DNA of 64,000 nucleotides. It comes from Parabacteroides distasonis ATCC 8503 (GTDB lineage: Bacteria; Bacteroidota; Bacteroidia; Bacteroidales; Tannerellaceae). Each line of letters starts with the position of its first letter. Position 1 is the stretch's first letter. Positions 19,152 through 28,819 of this stretch are shown in pieces. Location: the NCBI RefSeq assembly GCF_000012845.1, contig NC_009615.1, positions 1,139,501 through 1,203,500 of the forward strand. The letters are read 5' to 3'. The notes below the pieces were generated by a model that was not told where the DNA came from, searched no databases, and saw only the letters and a program-made list of their open reading frames with translations. A program made the translations under genes and the position numbers.

Positions 19152-20489
19152 ATGAAAAAGCTAGTATTTATTTTATCTGCCATGTTGCTCCTAATCGGGA
19201 CAATGGACGTGCAAGCCCAATGGGGAAAGAAACTCCTCAAGAAAGCGGGTGAGAGTGCCAAACGGGCAACGGAGAGGAACGTGGAACGGAAAGTGGAACA
19301 GACCGTAGACAAGGCTTTCGAGGGAGCGGAGGATGTGGTGACGGGGAAAGGGAATAATAATAATGAAAAGGAGGAGCCACCAACAAGTACAAATTCACAA
19401 GGGAATTTTGAAACTATGGATGATGGGGAAGATGTGGCACAGCAGGAACAGCAACAACCACAGCAATCACTCGAAATGACGTATGCCAAGAGTGACTTCG
19501 TGCCGGGGGATGAGATTATTTTTGAGGATGATGTGACCCGGGAACAGATAGGAGAATTCCCCAGCCAGTGGGATTTATTAAAAGGTACTGTTGAGATCGC
19601 TCAAATCAATGGCGATAAGGTGATACTTTGCGTGAGTCAGGATGATCCGGTCATTGCGCCGCTATTCGATAATATGAAAAGTTATTTGCCGGAAAAGTTC
19701 ACGCTGGAATTTGACTTTTGGGTAGGGCCTTTTACAAAAAAGGGAGATGATGAGCCGGAAAATTGCTATATCGTACGTTTTTACAAACCCGAATCGGGAA
19801 GTCGTGTTCAAACTATCAATCTTGACGACTGGTATTATAGTGCTTCAGACCATCGTACACGCCTAAGATGGGACTTTATTCCTTCCTCTGGGGAGAACAG
19901 CCGTAGCGGAAGCGATGACTCTTTTCGGACTATCCCGAACTCATGGAACCACTTCTCACTGTCCTTCAATCAACGGGCAATGAAAGTTTACATAAATGGT
20001 ATCCGCTATGCCAATATTCCGAATACGGTAGCACCCGGACATTTTGACATACAGTTTTATAGAGGCGGTGGATATTTTACGAATAACACTTCCATCCGCA
20101 ACATACGTGTCGCCAAAGGCGCAGTGCCATTGTACGACCGCATGATGAGCGACGGTAAGTTCATCACGTATGGCATCACCTTCGATGTCGGCAAGTCCAC
20201 CATCAAACCAGAGAGTATGGGTGAGATCAATCGTATCGTCAAATTAATGACCGATAACCCCGACCTGAGATTCTCCGTAGAAGGCCATACCGATAGCACC
20301 GGCAACGAGGCTTCCAACCAGACGTTAAGCGAGGCCCGCAGCAACGCCATCGTAGGTAAACTGGTTGAACTGGGCATCAGTGCCGATCGCCTCTCCGCTT
20401 CCGGCAAAGGACAATCATCTCCCATCGCCGATAACGGAACGGACGAGGGTCGTGCCAAGAACCGGCGGGTGGAGTTTGTCAAGATGTAA
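19152..20489 (+). CDS. OmpA-family exported protein with N-terminal coiled segment
   Basis: 445 residues. Signal peptide ending VQAQ, then a basic helical stretch (WGKKLLKKAGESAKRATER), an acidic/Gln-rich linker (about 75-115), a beta-rich domain resembling a concanavalin-like fold (about 115-320; FHFSLSFNQRAMKVYINGI-type strands), and a C-terminal OmpA-like peptidoglycan-binding domain (about 335-445) with ITFDVGKSTIKP, VEGHTDSTG, NQTLSEARSNAIV and NRRVEF. It probably anchors an outer-membrane or periplasmic assembly to peptidoglycan. First large gene of the accessory locus. Confidence 0.8.
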   Translation: MKKLVFILSAMLLLIGTMDVQAQWGKKLLKKAGESAKRATERNVERKVEQTVDKAFEGAEDVVTGKGNNNNEKEEPPTSTNSQGNFETMDDGEDVAQQEQQQPQQSLEMTYAKSDFVPGDEIIFEDDVTREQIGEFPSQWDLLKGTVEIAQINGDKVILCVSQDDPVIAPLFDNMKSYLPEKFTLEFDFWVGPFTKKGDDEPENCYIVRFYKPESGSRVQTINLDDWYYSASDHRTRLRWDFIPSSGENSRSGSDDSFRTIPNSWNHFSLSFNQRAMKVYINGIRYANIPNTVAPGHFDIQFYRGGGYFTNNTSIRNIRVAKGAVPLYDRMMSDGKFITYGITFDVGKSTIKPESMGEINRIVKLMTDNPDLRFSVEGHTDSTGNEASNQTLSEARSNAIVGKLVELGISADRLSASGKGQSSPIADNGTDEGRAKNRRVEFVKM

Positions 20490-20505
20490 CGAATAAGTGA
20501 GCGAT

Positions 20506-21450
20506 ATGAAAAAGAAATTCTACATACTGATGTGCTTGGCGAGCCTCGTCTTGATGGTGACGGCTTGCGGCGGCAAGGAGAAGATCAAGGAGAAGCTCCG
20601 TGCGGCTACCGAGGCCGTAAAGGAGCGGAAGGAAGCGGCCGCCTCCGAAAAGGGGAGCGATCTGGAAATGGATAAACAAGGCGACAGGCCGGATAACGGT
20701 GCCTTTGTCGATCCGTCGCTCACGCCGGCCCAGCGTAAGGCGCTCGACAAGGAGAATCCGTGGTTCGCTCGCAACTTCCGTATGGAACTGACAGCTAAGT
20801 CAATGGGGAACAAGGTGAACGTGGAAATACAAAAGTCGGGCAAAATCCTTTATTACCATTTCTGGAACAACTCTGGCAATGTCGAGACGCTTATCCTGCT
20901 TGACGAAGGCGATTATAAGATTTACCAGATTTCGTCTAAAAACAAGGTGGCGCAGCTAAAGGCGACTTCCGACTCGGACTATTATGCGTTCTTTTGCGAC
21001 AAGATAGGGAATGTGTATGGCATTGTCCATACTGCTCAGAAAGAGAAAAAGGTGGAACAGGACGATAGCTTTGTCCAGTCCAGCACGCAAGAATCTGTCG
21101 GGGTAGAGGACGTGCGTTGGGGCGGCTTCGATTGTGAGAAGATCACCCGTGTCACTGGTACCGAGAACGACCTGAGTGCCGGGATGAAAGCCATAGGAGA
21201 CCTCTTTGGCACTAAATCCAGCATGGACAGCTCGATTAAAGACTTGAAACATATCGAGACGACCGACATCGTCTGGATTGAAAAGAATAGCGGAGCTGTG
21301 GTACACCGCAAGTTCTCCGTGAAAGGAGGAGCCGGAATGGGTAACTATGCGGAACGGATGAAACCGCAACCCTCCGTCACGTTGCTCACCTTCTCGCCCG
21401 ATCCGTCGTTGATACCGACCTCTCAGGAGGGCTATAAACTGGTGAAATAG
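20506..21450 (+). CDS. Lipoprotein of unknown function
   Basis: 314 residues from the ATG at 20506 (an in-frame GTG lies at 20497). Lipoprotein signal peptide with lipobox LMVTAC, followed by a short charged helix (KEKIKEKLRAATEAVKERKE) and a beta-rich domain. The segment GGFDCEKITRVTGTEND and IVWIEKNSGAVVHRKF resembles DUF4412-like secreted proteins, such as the one at 28061, but the match is weak. No catalytic motif seen. 16 bp after the OmpA-like gene, so co-transcribed. Confidence 0.65.
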   Translation: MKKKFYILMCLASLVLMVTACGGKEKIKEKLRAATEAVKERKEAAASEKGSDLEMDKQGDRPDNGAFVDPSLTPAQRKALDKENPWFARNFRMELTAKSMGNKVNVEIQKSGKILYYHFWNNSGNVETLILLDEGDYKIYQISSKNKVAQLKATSDSDYYAFFCDKIGNVYGIVHTAQKEKKVEQDDSFVQSSTQESVGVEDVRWGGFDCEKITRVTGTENDLSAGMKAIGDLFGTKSSMDSSIKDLKHIETTDIVWIEKNSGAVVHRKFSVKGGAGMGNYAERMKPQPSVTLLTFSPDPSLIPTSQEGYKLVK

Positions 21451-21496
21451 GTATTCATATAATATAGAATGTATAACACGCTCAAATAAGAAAGCC

Positions 21497-22510
21497 ATGA
21501 AGAAGCTATCGATTCTACTACTCAGTCTTGCCGCTATGGGAGCATTCGCTTTCGTCTTGCCTTCCTTGCCCACCGGGCAAAGTGGCGCTTATCCTACGGA
21601 AACGGCTTTTATGGCCGAGGCCGAAGAGATGTTCCAAAAAGGGAACAAGCTTTACGAGCAAGGCTATATGCTACAGGCGAACTACTATTACGGGCAAGCC
21701 GTGGTAGCCGTGGCCAGCCTTCGCTACGGGTTGAGCGAGCTGATCTACGTAAAACAGCGCGACGAGAGGGCCGCCGCCAAGAAAGCCGCCGAAGAGAAAC
21801 AGCGCAAGGAGGACGAGGAAGATATGGAAGATTGGGGATGGGAAGATGAGGGAGGACTCCTTACTGCGCTTACCAACCTAATCGGGAAGCTGGATACGAT
21901 GACCGAAAAACTGAGCCAGGAGCTTGTCAATATGGAATTGGATGAGGACAGCGAGCGGAGCGAGGCTTGGGACTTGTTGGCTACCCAAAGCATAGCGTCG
22001 CCTTACCCTTACTTCTTCGAGGCCATCTCGTGGGATTACAAGGGAAAGGAAGATAAGGCGAGAGAATGCTACGCCAACGCGATGTGCAACCCCGCTTTCC
22101 CGTCCACCGTATGGGATTTCTCCTATTGGCAGGACCTTACGAGCGGCGAGCTCAGGGCCATTGCCCGCAGGCTGCTCCCCAAGGAGGAGGAATACCGCAA
22201 GTATTTTCACCTGAGCACCTATAGCTGCCCGCACCATTACCTTAATTTCGACGATGACTACCTGACGGCGAAAGCCGCCGACACCTTGGTCGTATTACCC
22301 ACGGCCGTGGGAGCGGCGCTCATGCTGTATGAGACGGCCGTACAGGCGAACCCCTTCAACGCACGCAATTTCGCCGGTGCCTCGTTGCTGAGCGTACAGA
22401 ACGGCGATAGCGTAAAGGCCGCCTACTACCTGAACGAGGGGCTGCTGATAGATCCGGAGAATAAAGGATTGCAAACATTACTGAACGTATGGAAAGGAGG
22501 ACACAAATGA
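21497..22510 (+). CDS. Exported TPR-like protein
   Basis: 337 residues. Signal peptide (MKKLSILLLSLAAMGAFAF). Residues about 38-75 and 285-335 form TPR-like helix pairs (AEEMFQKGNKLYEQGYMLQA; AAYYLNEGLLIDPENK). A highly charged middle segment (KKAAEEKQRKEDEEDMED) suggests a coiled coil. Probably a periplasmic scaffold. Its TGA overlaps the ATG of the next gene by 4 bp (ATGA), indicating translational coupling. Confidence 0.65.
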   Translation: MKKLSILLLSLAAMGAFAFVLPSLPTGQSGAYPTETAFMAEAEEMFQKGNKLYEQGYMLQANYYYGQAVVAVASLRYGLSELIYVKQRDERAAAKKAAEEKQRKEDEEDMEDWGWEDEGGLLTALTNLIGKLDTMTEKLSQELVNMELDEDSERSEAWDLLATQSIASPYPYFFEAISWDYKGKEDKARECYANAMCNPAFPSTVWDFSYWQDLTSGELRAIARRLLPKEEEYRKYFHLSTYSCPHHYLNFDDDYLTAKAADTLVVLPTAVGAALMLYETAVQANPFNARNFAGASLLSVQNGDSVKAAYYLNEGLLIDPENKGLQTLLNVWKGGHK

Positions 22511-24031
22511 AACGCATAGGATTCATATTTACCGTGATAACGCTATTCTGCTTGTCCGCTGTTTCCCGGGTGATAGCGCAATCGGATTGGAGCTTGATAA
22601 ACTTCGACTTGATCAACCTGCCTTGCGAGCCGGGAAGCCATTCGTTGACCTATACCATGTATTACGGAGTCAACCCGTTTAAGGTTAAGTCGTTTAACGA
22701 TATAGAGCGCCCCATCATCTTCGGGGGAGAGTTGGTCTGCACCAGATCCATCGACCTGAAAGAAAAGAAGGAGGCGGTAAACCGGGCCCTAAGCGACCTG
22801 GGCTGGAATTTCGCCACGCTGCGGCAAGTGATCGAAAGGGCGGCGCAAGCCAAGCCGAACGATATAACGAACGAGCAATTCTGGGACGACCTCGTGAGCA
22901 TGAGCGGGTTGAACGGCCTGGCGGGAGACGCGTTGGCGCTGATCAGCGGCGTGAAGGATCGCGACAAGTATTACGAGGCGGAGAGGATACAGGGACGGCT
23001 CAAGAGCGAGGCGTACAAATACTTGGTGAATAAGACACTCAGCACGGTGGGTAAGATCTTCAGCCTGAAAGGGCGTATCGAGATCTTCTTGAACGCTCGA
23101 GAACGGGATAAGCAGAAATGGATCAACTGCGTGGCCGAGGACAATCTGGTCTCGCTCGCCCGTTTCTATCGCATCGCCAACAACCGCTTGTGGCAGATCG
23201 CGCAAACGAAAGGACAGACGTGGGTGCTGCGCATGAACGGTTCGGCCAACGCTCCTTTCTTTTATGAGGGAGAGATGTGCGTACAGCAATGGAAGATCAA
23301 GATGAAGCTGGAGAAGAGTTATCACGGGGCCAACGAGAAACTGACGGAGCAGCAGTTCTACGGGACTTTCGCTGGTGAGTACATCGGGTGGCTGGACGCC
23401 GAGGTGTTGTATGCAGAATTGGGATGCGCACTATTTTGTGGATAAGGAACTGCTACGTTTCGGACAAACAACGATCGTTGGAGACGCCCCGATGTTCGCC
23501 TCCGATATAAGGATAAACCAGTCGTATATGAAACTATGGGCGGAGAGCTGGGGCCTTGGCTTCAAGCACAGCACGAAACCCACGCAGGCCCACAACATAT
23601 ACCGCCTGCCGGTGAAGGTGGTGGTGAATATGCCTAAGAAACCGACCAAATCTGTTTACGCCAGCACGGAAGTATTCATGGGAGACAGGGAATGGATGCC
23701 GGGCGACAAGCCCCAGCCAGAGATCGAGACCTATTTCCAGTTGCAGCATAACGTGGCGGTATCCGGTACGGTCAGCGATGAGGGAATATCGTTCAAAGCC
23801 GATCACTACCTGAATTATTACGCCACGCGAGATTTCATCGTCATCGATGGGAACATAAACGACGGGCTTAGCATCAGCGGATTGGGAACGATCCCTTTCC
23901 GCAGCCAGGGTAGCGTGAACGACCCGATCCCCAAGGAGGGATTCGGAGGCAAGCCCGACGGGAGCATCCAGATACATATAGATCAAAGCTTGGATGACGT
24001 GGAGAAATGGGAGCGTATCCGATACGAATAG
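22507..24031 (+). pseudogene. Exported hypothetical protein, single frameshift near 23419
   Basis: The ATG at 22507 overlaps the previous stop. Frame one runs to 23445 and ends LYAELGCALFCG; the protein clearly continues in the next frame as WDAHYFVDKELLRFGQ to 24031. Removing one T in AATTGG at about 23417-23421 restores one frame of 508 residues (total 1525 nt, 3n+1). A signal peptide is present (ITLFCLSAVSRVIAQ). The rest is unrecognised: helical middle and beta-rich C-terminus. Either a real pseudogene or a sequencing error. Confidence 0.7.
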
Positions 24032-24066
24032 ACGACAGAATATTCACCTTATAAACAAATACAACG

Positions 24067-25656
24067 ATGAGAAAGATCTTGAACATCATGGCAATCGCCC
24101 TTGCGATATTCTGCAGGATACCGGTGGAGGTGCACGGCCAGAGTTTCTTGAAGAAACTGAAACAGAAAGTGGGCAACGTAGTAGGTACCAAGGATGATAC
24201 CGCCGAGATAGGAGAGGAGCCTTTCGTCGGTGGAGATGGCGATCAGCCGACACGATCTGTCACCCCCACGGATAAGCTACAAAAACGTCGCACGGCTACC
24301 GCCACGTGGGACGAGATGATCGCTCCCAGCAGAGCCAACTCGCCGGAGGCCTTGCTGAACGAGCTTCCCCCGTTGCCTTCCGTCGAGAGCATCGTCTACC
24401 CGGAGGAAACCGCCCGTGCGACCTACTACCGCAAGATCGTAGCCGTGGATATGCGTATAACGGAACTGGATTCGATACATACCTGCTCGGACGAGGAGAT
24501 GATCGCCCTCCGGGATAAGTTCTATGTAGAGTTGGCCGATATCAACGGGATTACGGTGGAGGAAATGAAAAGCTTGGAAGACCCGAACCTCCCCGAAGCG
24601 GAAAAGGAACGCTTGATCGAGAAGATGAAGAACGCCTTGGTAGGCGATACCCGGGGGCTTGAGGCCATGGGCGCCGATCTGGAGAAACGTGAGGCAGCCA
24701 AAGGAGGCAAGTTGACCAACGAGGAGAAGATGGCCTTCTTAGCGGAGAACCAAGGCAACCTGAGCGACCTAGGTTCCATGATGGAAAAAATGCAGGCGAC
24801 GAACGAGAAAACGACAGCCTTCAACGCCAAGTTCGTCAAGCTGGAACAAATGACCGTGCAGCAAACCGAGAAGATGAAAAAGATACTACAGGCGAGCGAT
24901 GGCGCGATCACGAGTTGCGAGAAGATCGCCGGGGAATACGAATCGGAATTAAAGACCCTCTATGCCCAGATCTATGAGACCGACGACAGCCAGAAGGTTG
25001 AGGAACTTTATGCCCGTGCCGACGAGCGGATGAAAAACTATCGCCTCCGTGCCGCCAAGCTCTGGCGCAACAGCCTGCAAACCCAATTGGATGGGGTAAA
25101 GGCCATGTATCCGGACATCGTGAAGTTGCAGAAAGAGATGATGCAGGAGGGAATCATCCCGGCCTGCGCCGAGAAACGTGCCTCGTTCAACGCCGTGACC
25201 AATTACACCAATATCTTGCACAAGGCGTATTGCGACTTCCCGCAACCGCGGGTGTTGCCGGTCTACATGGAGACGATCATTGAGATTCCCGAGGGTGAGC
25301 ACCTGTTTTACGCGGAGAGTGGTTTCGCCACGTCGGTCGACGGCTTCTTGAACAACAGCCGCGTCTACACCGCCGACAATGCGGGCAAGAGATACCTTTA
25401 CGAAAACGGCAAGAAGCGGGAACTGGGGCCGAACGATCCCGGCGATTTCCAAGCGAAAGGGGCACGGACGGAACCCACCTACGGAGCTTGGACCTCGGCT
25501 AGCGGCACACGCAAGGTGACCTACACGCGCGACGGATCGCTTACCCTGCATGACGGCACCTCCTTCTATCCGCTGGCTTTCAAGAAGGAGAGCGACAGGC
25601 TGGTGTGGATCATCGCCTCGTCTGCAGGTGTTGAAAAATGCACGTACAAACTATAG
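24067..25656 (+). CDS. Exported coiled-coil hypothetical protein
   Basis: 529 residues. Signal peptide ending EVHGQ, then a short basic helix (SFLKKLKQKVGNVVG) like the one in the OmpA-like protein at 19152, a long helical/coiled-coil region (about 115-375, rich in Glu, Lys, Met), and a C-terminal beta domain (about 395-529) with several Tyr/Gly-rich strands. No known family. Its last 19 bp overlap the start of the next gene, so the two are probably made together. Confidence 0.65.
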   Translation: MRKILNIMAIALAIFCRIPVEVHGQSFLKKLKQKVGNVVGTKDDTAEIGEEPFVGGDGDQPTRSVTPTDKLQKRRTATATWDEMIAPSRANSPEALLNELPPLPSVESIVYPEETARATYYRKIVAVDMRITELDSIHTCSDEEMIALRDKFYVELADINGITVEEMKSLEDPNLPEAEKERLIEKMKNALVGDTRGLEAMGADLEKREAAKGGKLTNEEKMAFLAENQGNLSDLGSMMEKMQATNEKTTAFNAKFVKLEQMTVQQTEKMKKILQASDGAITSCEKIAGEYESELKTLYAQIYETDDSQKVEELYARADERMKNYRLRAAKLWRNSLQTQLDGVKAMYPDIVKLQKEMMQEGIIPACAEKRASFNAVTNYTNILHKAYCDFPQPRVLPVYMETIIEIPEGEHLFYAESGFATSVDGFLNNSRVYTADNAGKRYLYENGKKRELGPNDPGDFQAKGARTEPTYGAWTSASGTRKVTYTRDGSLTLHDGTSFYPLAFKKESDRLVWIIASSAGVEKCTYKL

Positions 25657-26348
25657 CGGTATTCCTCGTTGCGTTGTTGGCGCGAGCTCTCAGCGGATCG
25701 ACCGCCTTGGCGCAGGATTACCAAAAGATCTTTGAAAAGGAATGGATAGAAGCTGATAAGTACGTGGCGGGATAACGGGAGGTCTGGAACTTGATCTTCC
25801 CGGAGTTCGGTATCCGGACGGAGTTGGCCGTGGCGGTTGTCTTCCCCGAATTGGTTCGTTACTCGGCCTTGATGGACTTTATGGAGACAACAGCCGTCAA
25901 GGCGCTTTACCAGCAAAAGGGGGTAAAGGGAGCCGATTTCTCCATTGGCCGCTTCCAGATGAAGCCTTCCTTCGTGGAGGATCTGGAACGACAGTGGATG
26001 CGAACGGAATGGCGACACGAGTACGGGATCTATTTCGATCTCTCCGAGACGTTGGAGGCCCACCGCATATGCGTACTCCGGCTGGACGACCGGAACTGGC
26101 AATGTATTTATCTGGCCATGTTCTTGAAACTGTTATACCGCCGTTTCCCGGAACTGGCCGAGGAGGAGGATATCGAGCAAGTCCGCTTTTGCTCCACCGC
26201 CTACAACGCCTCGTTTTACGGCACCTACGAGCGCATCCGTAGCAAAAGCGCCCGCCGCTTCTACCATACTGATTTCATACCGACTCCCGGAACGAAGCGT
26301 TACGCTTATTCCGAGATAGCGGTCTTTTATTACAAGATAGCTCTCTGA
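25638..26348 (+). pseudogene. Exported lytic-transglycosylase-like protein with in-frame stop
   Basis: From the ATG at 25638 (overlapping the previous gene) the frame encodes a signal peptide (AVFLVALLARALSG...TALAQ) and DYQKIFEKEW, then hits TAA at 25773-25775 and continues in the same frame to 26348 (236 codons in all). The body has FPELVRYSALMDF, FSIGRFQMKPSF and TAYNASFYGTYERI, which line up with the ES, GLMQ.MP and AYNAG blocks of SLT-type lysozyme-like enzymes. The peptidoglycan-lyase role is inference. With the stop, only a 45-residue peptide or a signal-less fragment could be made. Confidence 0.7.
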
Positions 26349-26351
26349 CAT

Positions 26352-26393
26352 GCTGGAATGATTTTTATTTCCCTCCCTTCAAATCGTTCCAGC
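26352..26393 (+). terminator. 13-bp hairpin in the locus
   Basis: GCTGGAATGATTT (26352-26364) pairs with AAATCGTTCCAGC (26381-26393) with one G-U pair. It lacks a U tract; it may act as an internal processing or attenuation structure between gene blocks. Confidence 0.4.
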
Positions 26394-26561
26394 ACTATGT
26401 GAAAGCAAGACACAAACGGGGATAGATTCTGGTAGACCCGTCGGAGACTCCGGAAGCGCAGGGATTCCTTCCCTCTGGCTTCCGGGGAATCCGATTCCCG
26501 ACACCGGCTTCCCCTTATGAAGTGACAAGAATTAAAGAAACGAACGATAAAAAGAATGACT

Positions 26562-26929
26562 ATGGCCAATTACGGTAAATATGGATTCCTTCCCGCCATC
26601 GCCCTCTGCCTTCTTTGGGCGACGGAGGTATCGTGGGCGCAGGTGAAGCTCGTGCGGATGCCCGTCGTTGAGAAGAGCGGTTCAATATCCTCTGGGAAGA
26701 GTATAATACGCTTATGGAGAATCAATTAAACACCGAGACGAAGCAAACACCCGCACAAATGCAAGGCGAATCGGGCGACGGTGGCCAGAGGGGAACGCTG
26801 GGGAGTCATCGACGAGCAAGACCATCGTGCGACGTTAACGGTGTCACACGTATGACATCAGCTGCCTCACACGTGCGACACCTAGAGCCTCACGCCTGCA
26901 AGACCGGCAACGAGAATAGAGAGAAATAA
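26562..26929 (+). pseudogene. Small exported protein, probably frameshifted
   Basis: The ATG at 26562 starts a good signal peptide (FLPAIALCLLWATEVSWAQ) and VKLVRMPVVEK. That frame soon ends at TAA, while a second frame carries RFNILWEEYNTLMENQLN and runs to 26929. The switch point is about 26671-26677. The C-terminal part is low in recognisable structure and its codon use looks non-coding, so the true extent is uncertain. Confidence 0.4.
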
Positions 26930-26966
26930 CAATTATCACATTATCAACAATTTAAAACAAAACAAG

Positions 26967-27452
26967 ATGGCAAAGTACAAGTTAATTAAGAAAGTGAATC
27001 CGCAGAAAAGACAGGAACCTGGCAAATGGTACGCGACCCCCAAAAGCGAGACCCCGCTCTCGGGCAAGGCGATGACGTGCGCCGCCACCGCCAACACCAC
27101 TACTGCTCCCATCGAGATGGAGGCCTCGCTGGAGCTTCTGGCCAAGTTCGTGCCCCAACAACTCCAGCAGGGACACACGGTGAAGATACCGGGCTTGGGT
27201 ACTTTTCGCCTCACCTTCAAGAGCGATGGCGTGGAAGATATTAACAGTTTCCGGGCGAACAGCATGATCAAGAACGTCCGGATCGTATTCACTCCCTCGA
27301 AAGAATTGCGGGAGAGCGTGCTCAGCGGCCTTACGTTCGAGGACGGCGGCGTACTGGAGGACGACATCAGCTACGCTTCTATAGCCGATTACCGTTTGGC
27401 CAAAGGTGTCCCGGAGGGCGGCGGAGACTCGGAAAGCCCGGGTGAGATTTAA
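26967..27452 (+). CDS. HU-like DNA-binding protein (Bacteroidetes HU-HIG type)
   Basis: 161 residues, longer than classical HU (90) because of an N-terminal extension and a glycine/acidic tail. MAKYKLIKKVNPQKRQEPGKWYA, LLAKFVPQQLQQGHTVKI and PGLGTFRLTFKSDG are typical of the HU-HIG group common in Bacteroidetes. It should bind DNA as a dimer in the cytoplasm. It is the one obviously cytoplasmic DNA-binding protein in a locus of exported proteins. Confidence 0.8.
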   Translation: MAKYKLIKKVNPQKRQEPGKWYATPKSETPLSGKAMTCAATANTTTAPIEMEASLELLAKFVPQQLQQGHTVKIPGLGTFRLTFKSDGVEDINSFRANSMIKNVRIVFTPSKELRESVLSGLTFEDGGVLEDDISYASIADYRLAKGVPEGGGDSESPGEI

Positions 27453-27476
27453 GGTAACCATTAAAACAGGAACGGG

Positions 27477-28040
27477 ATGAACATTTTCTCTTGCCATATA
27501 CGCCGGATCGTGTTGTTGCTATTGGCACTCCTCTGAGTGCCGATGGCGACGCTACGGGCGCAGGAAGAAAAAGCGGACGGCACGAACCGGGTGATAGTAT
27601 CCAAACAGGATATGCGGATAACCGTTCTTTGTCCGCAAGGCGATACGCTCGCCGTTTTTCCCATCGCTTGCGGACGCAATTACGGCGACAAGCAGCAGGA
27701 ATGGGATTTCCGGACACCGGAAGGGCATTTCGTGATAGAGTCCGTGGAAGATACCTCCCTTTGGCCGCGAGACTCGACGAGGCAAGAAACTCCCGGCGAG
27801 ATATACGGCCCCCGCTTCTTCCGCTTGAAAACACCCGGCTTCACGGGCATCGGCATACACGGGACCGCCAACCCCCAAGTGATACCCGGACGGATAACGA
27901 TGGGCTGCATACGCCTCAGCAATGAGGACCTGAAAGCCTTCTCCCGGCTGGTGGACGTAGATACAAGGGTGGATATCCTGCCCGACAAAGGGAGAGAATG
28001 CGGCTCGCTTTCCAAGCTAGCCCGGGACGATGATTACTAA
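27477..28040 (+). pseudogene. L,D-transpeptidase (YkuD domain) with stop codon inside signal peptide
   Basis: The ATG at 27477 begins a signal peptide (IRRIVLLLLALL) that is interrupted by TGA at 27534-27536 and then continues in frame (VPMATLRAQEEKADG). The YkuD catalytic region is intact: GIGIHGTANPQ and TMGCIRLSNEDL contain the conserved His and Cys. Such enzymes make 3-3 crosslinks or attach proteins to peptidoglycan in the periplasm. A start at GTG 27537 or ATG 27543 would give an enzyme without export signal. Likely inactive, unless the base is a sequencing error. Confidence 0.75.
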
Positions 28041-28060
28041 CAACACTAAAAGGAATGGAC

Positions 28061-28786
28061 ATGAAAAGGTTAATCTTATTATTGATATGCGCGCTGTACG
28101 TAACGACGGCGGCGCAGGCGCAAATTTCTTTCTATGGTGAGTGGTGCCGGAAAGGGGGTGGCGAAAAGACCATCATGATCTTCGATATGAAGGAAAAGAA
28201 AGCCTACGTGATGAACGAGGCCCGGAAGACCTGCATGGTGATGGAGGAGATCGACAAGTTATCCACCAATAAGCTGGTGGGTTACGACTGGGAAGTGTCT
28301 CACTCTACCTCCCGAGAGTTTTTGGGCATGGAGGAGATAGACGGTAAGGAGTGTGCCCACTACTATGTCAAGAGCGAATCGATCTACAAGGATGGCGGCA
28401 AGGATGGCGCCGGCTATCACGAATGGATTTACTCGCCCATGAAGGTATCGAACTACAACGGCTGCATCGCCCACGACAATACGGTGTATGTGATGGACAG
28501 GACCATCGTGCTTCGCCGCGTCAAGATGGGGCCGCAACCGGCGCACCTCTTCCAAGTGCCCGAAGGGTATCAAATGACTGTGATGCCTGCCGGCGGCCTG
28601 CTGGAGATGATGACGGGGAAATCGTGCGAGGAGAACACCCAAAAAGTGGACGAGACACGCGATGCCATCCAAAAATCCAATGAGCAGATCAAGGAGCAAC
28701 TGAAAGAGGTCAACGACAAGAGCAAGAGCGACGAGGAACGGATGAAGGCCTTGCTCGAGATGCTGGGCGGACAGAAGAAGAAATAG
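28061..28786 (+). CDS. Exported DUF4412-like protein
   Basis: 241 residues from the ATG at 28061, which has AAGGA at good spacing; another ATG lies at 28055. Signal peptide ending AQAQ. The core (MIFDMKEKKAYVMNEARKT, GMEEIDGKECAHYYV, HEWIYSPMKV) is typical of DUF4412-type periplasmic beta-proteins. The C-terminal 50 residues are a charged coiled coil (NEQIKEQLKEVNDKSKSDE). Function unknown. Likely co-transcribed with its neighbours. Confidence 0.65.
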   Translation: MKRLILLLICALYVTTAAQAQISFYGEWCRKGGGEKTIMIFDMKEKKAYVMNEARKTCMVMEEIDKLSTNKLVGYDWEVSHSTSREFLGMEEIDGKECAHYYVKSESIYKDGGKDGAGYHEWIYSPMKVSNYNGCIAHDNTVYVMDRTIVLRRVKMGPQPAHLFQVPEGYQMTVMPAGGLLEMMTGKSCEENTQKVDETRDAIQKSNEQIKEQLKEVNDKSKSDEERMKALLEMLGGQKKK

Positions 28787-28819
28787 AGAAAAATTATTCA
28801 CTTTAAAATAACAACGATT

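Noticed and set aside
21497..26348. Numerous long minus-strand frames in the envelope locus
   Set aside because: Shadows that follow the higher GC of the real plus-strand genes.
18101..27536. Stop-codon recoding as explanation for in-frame TGA and TAA
   Set aside because: Both TAA and TGA occur and coexist with deletions and frameshifts, while neighbouring genes use both as normal stops; decay or error is simpler.
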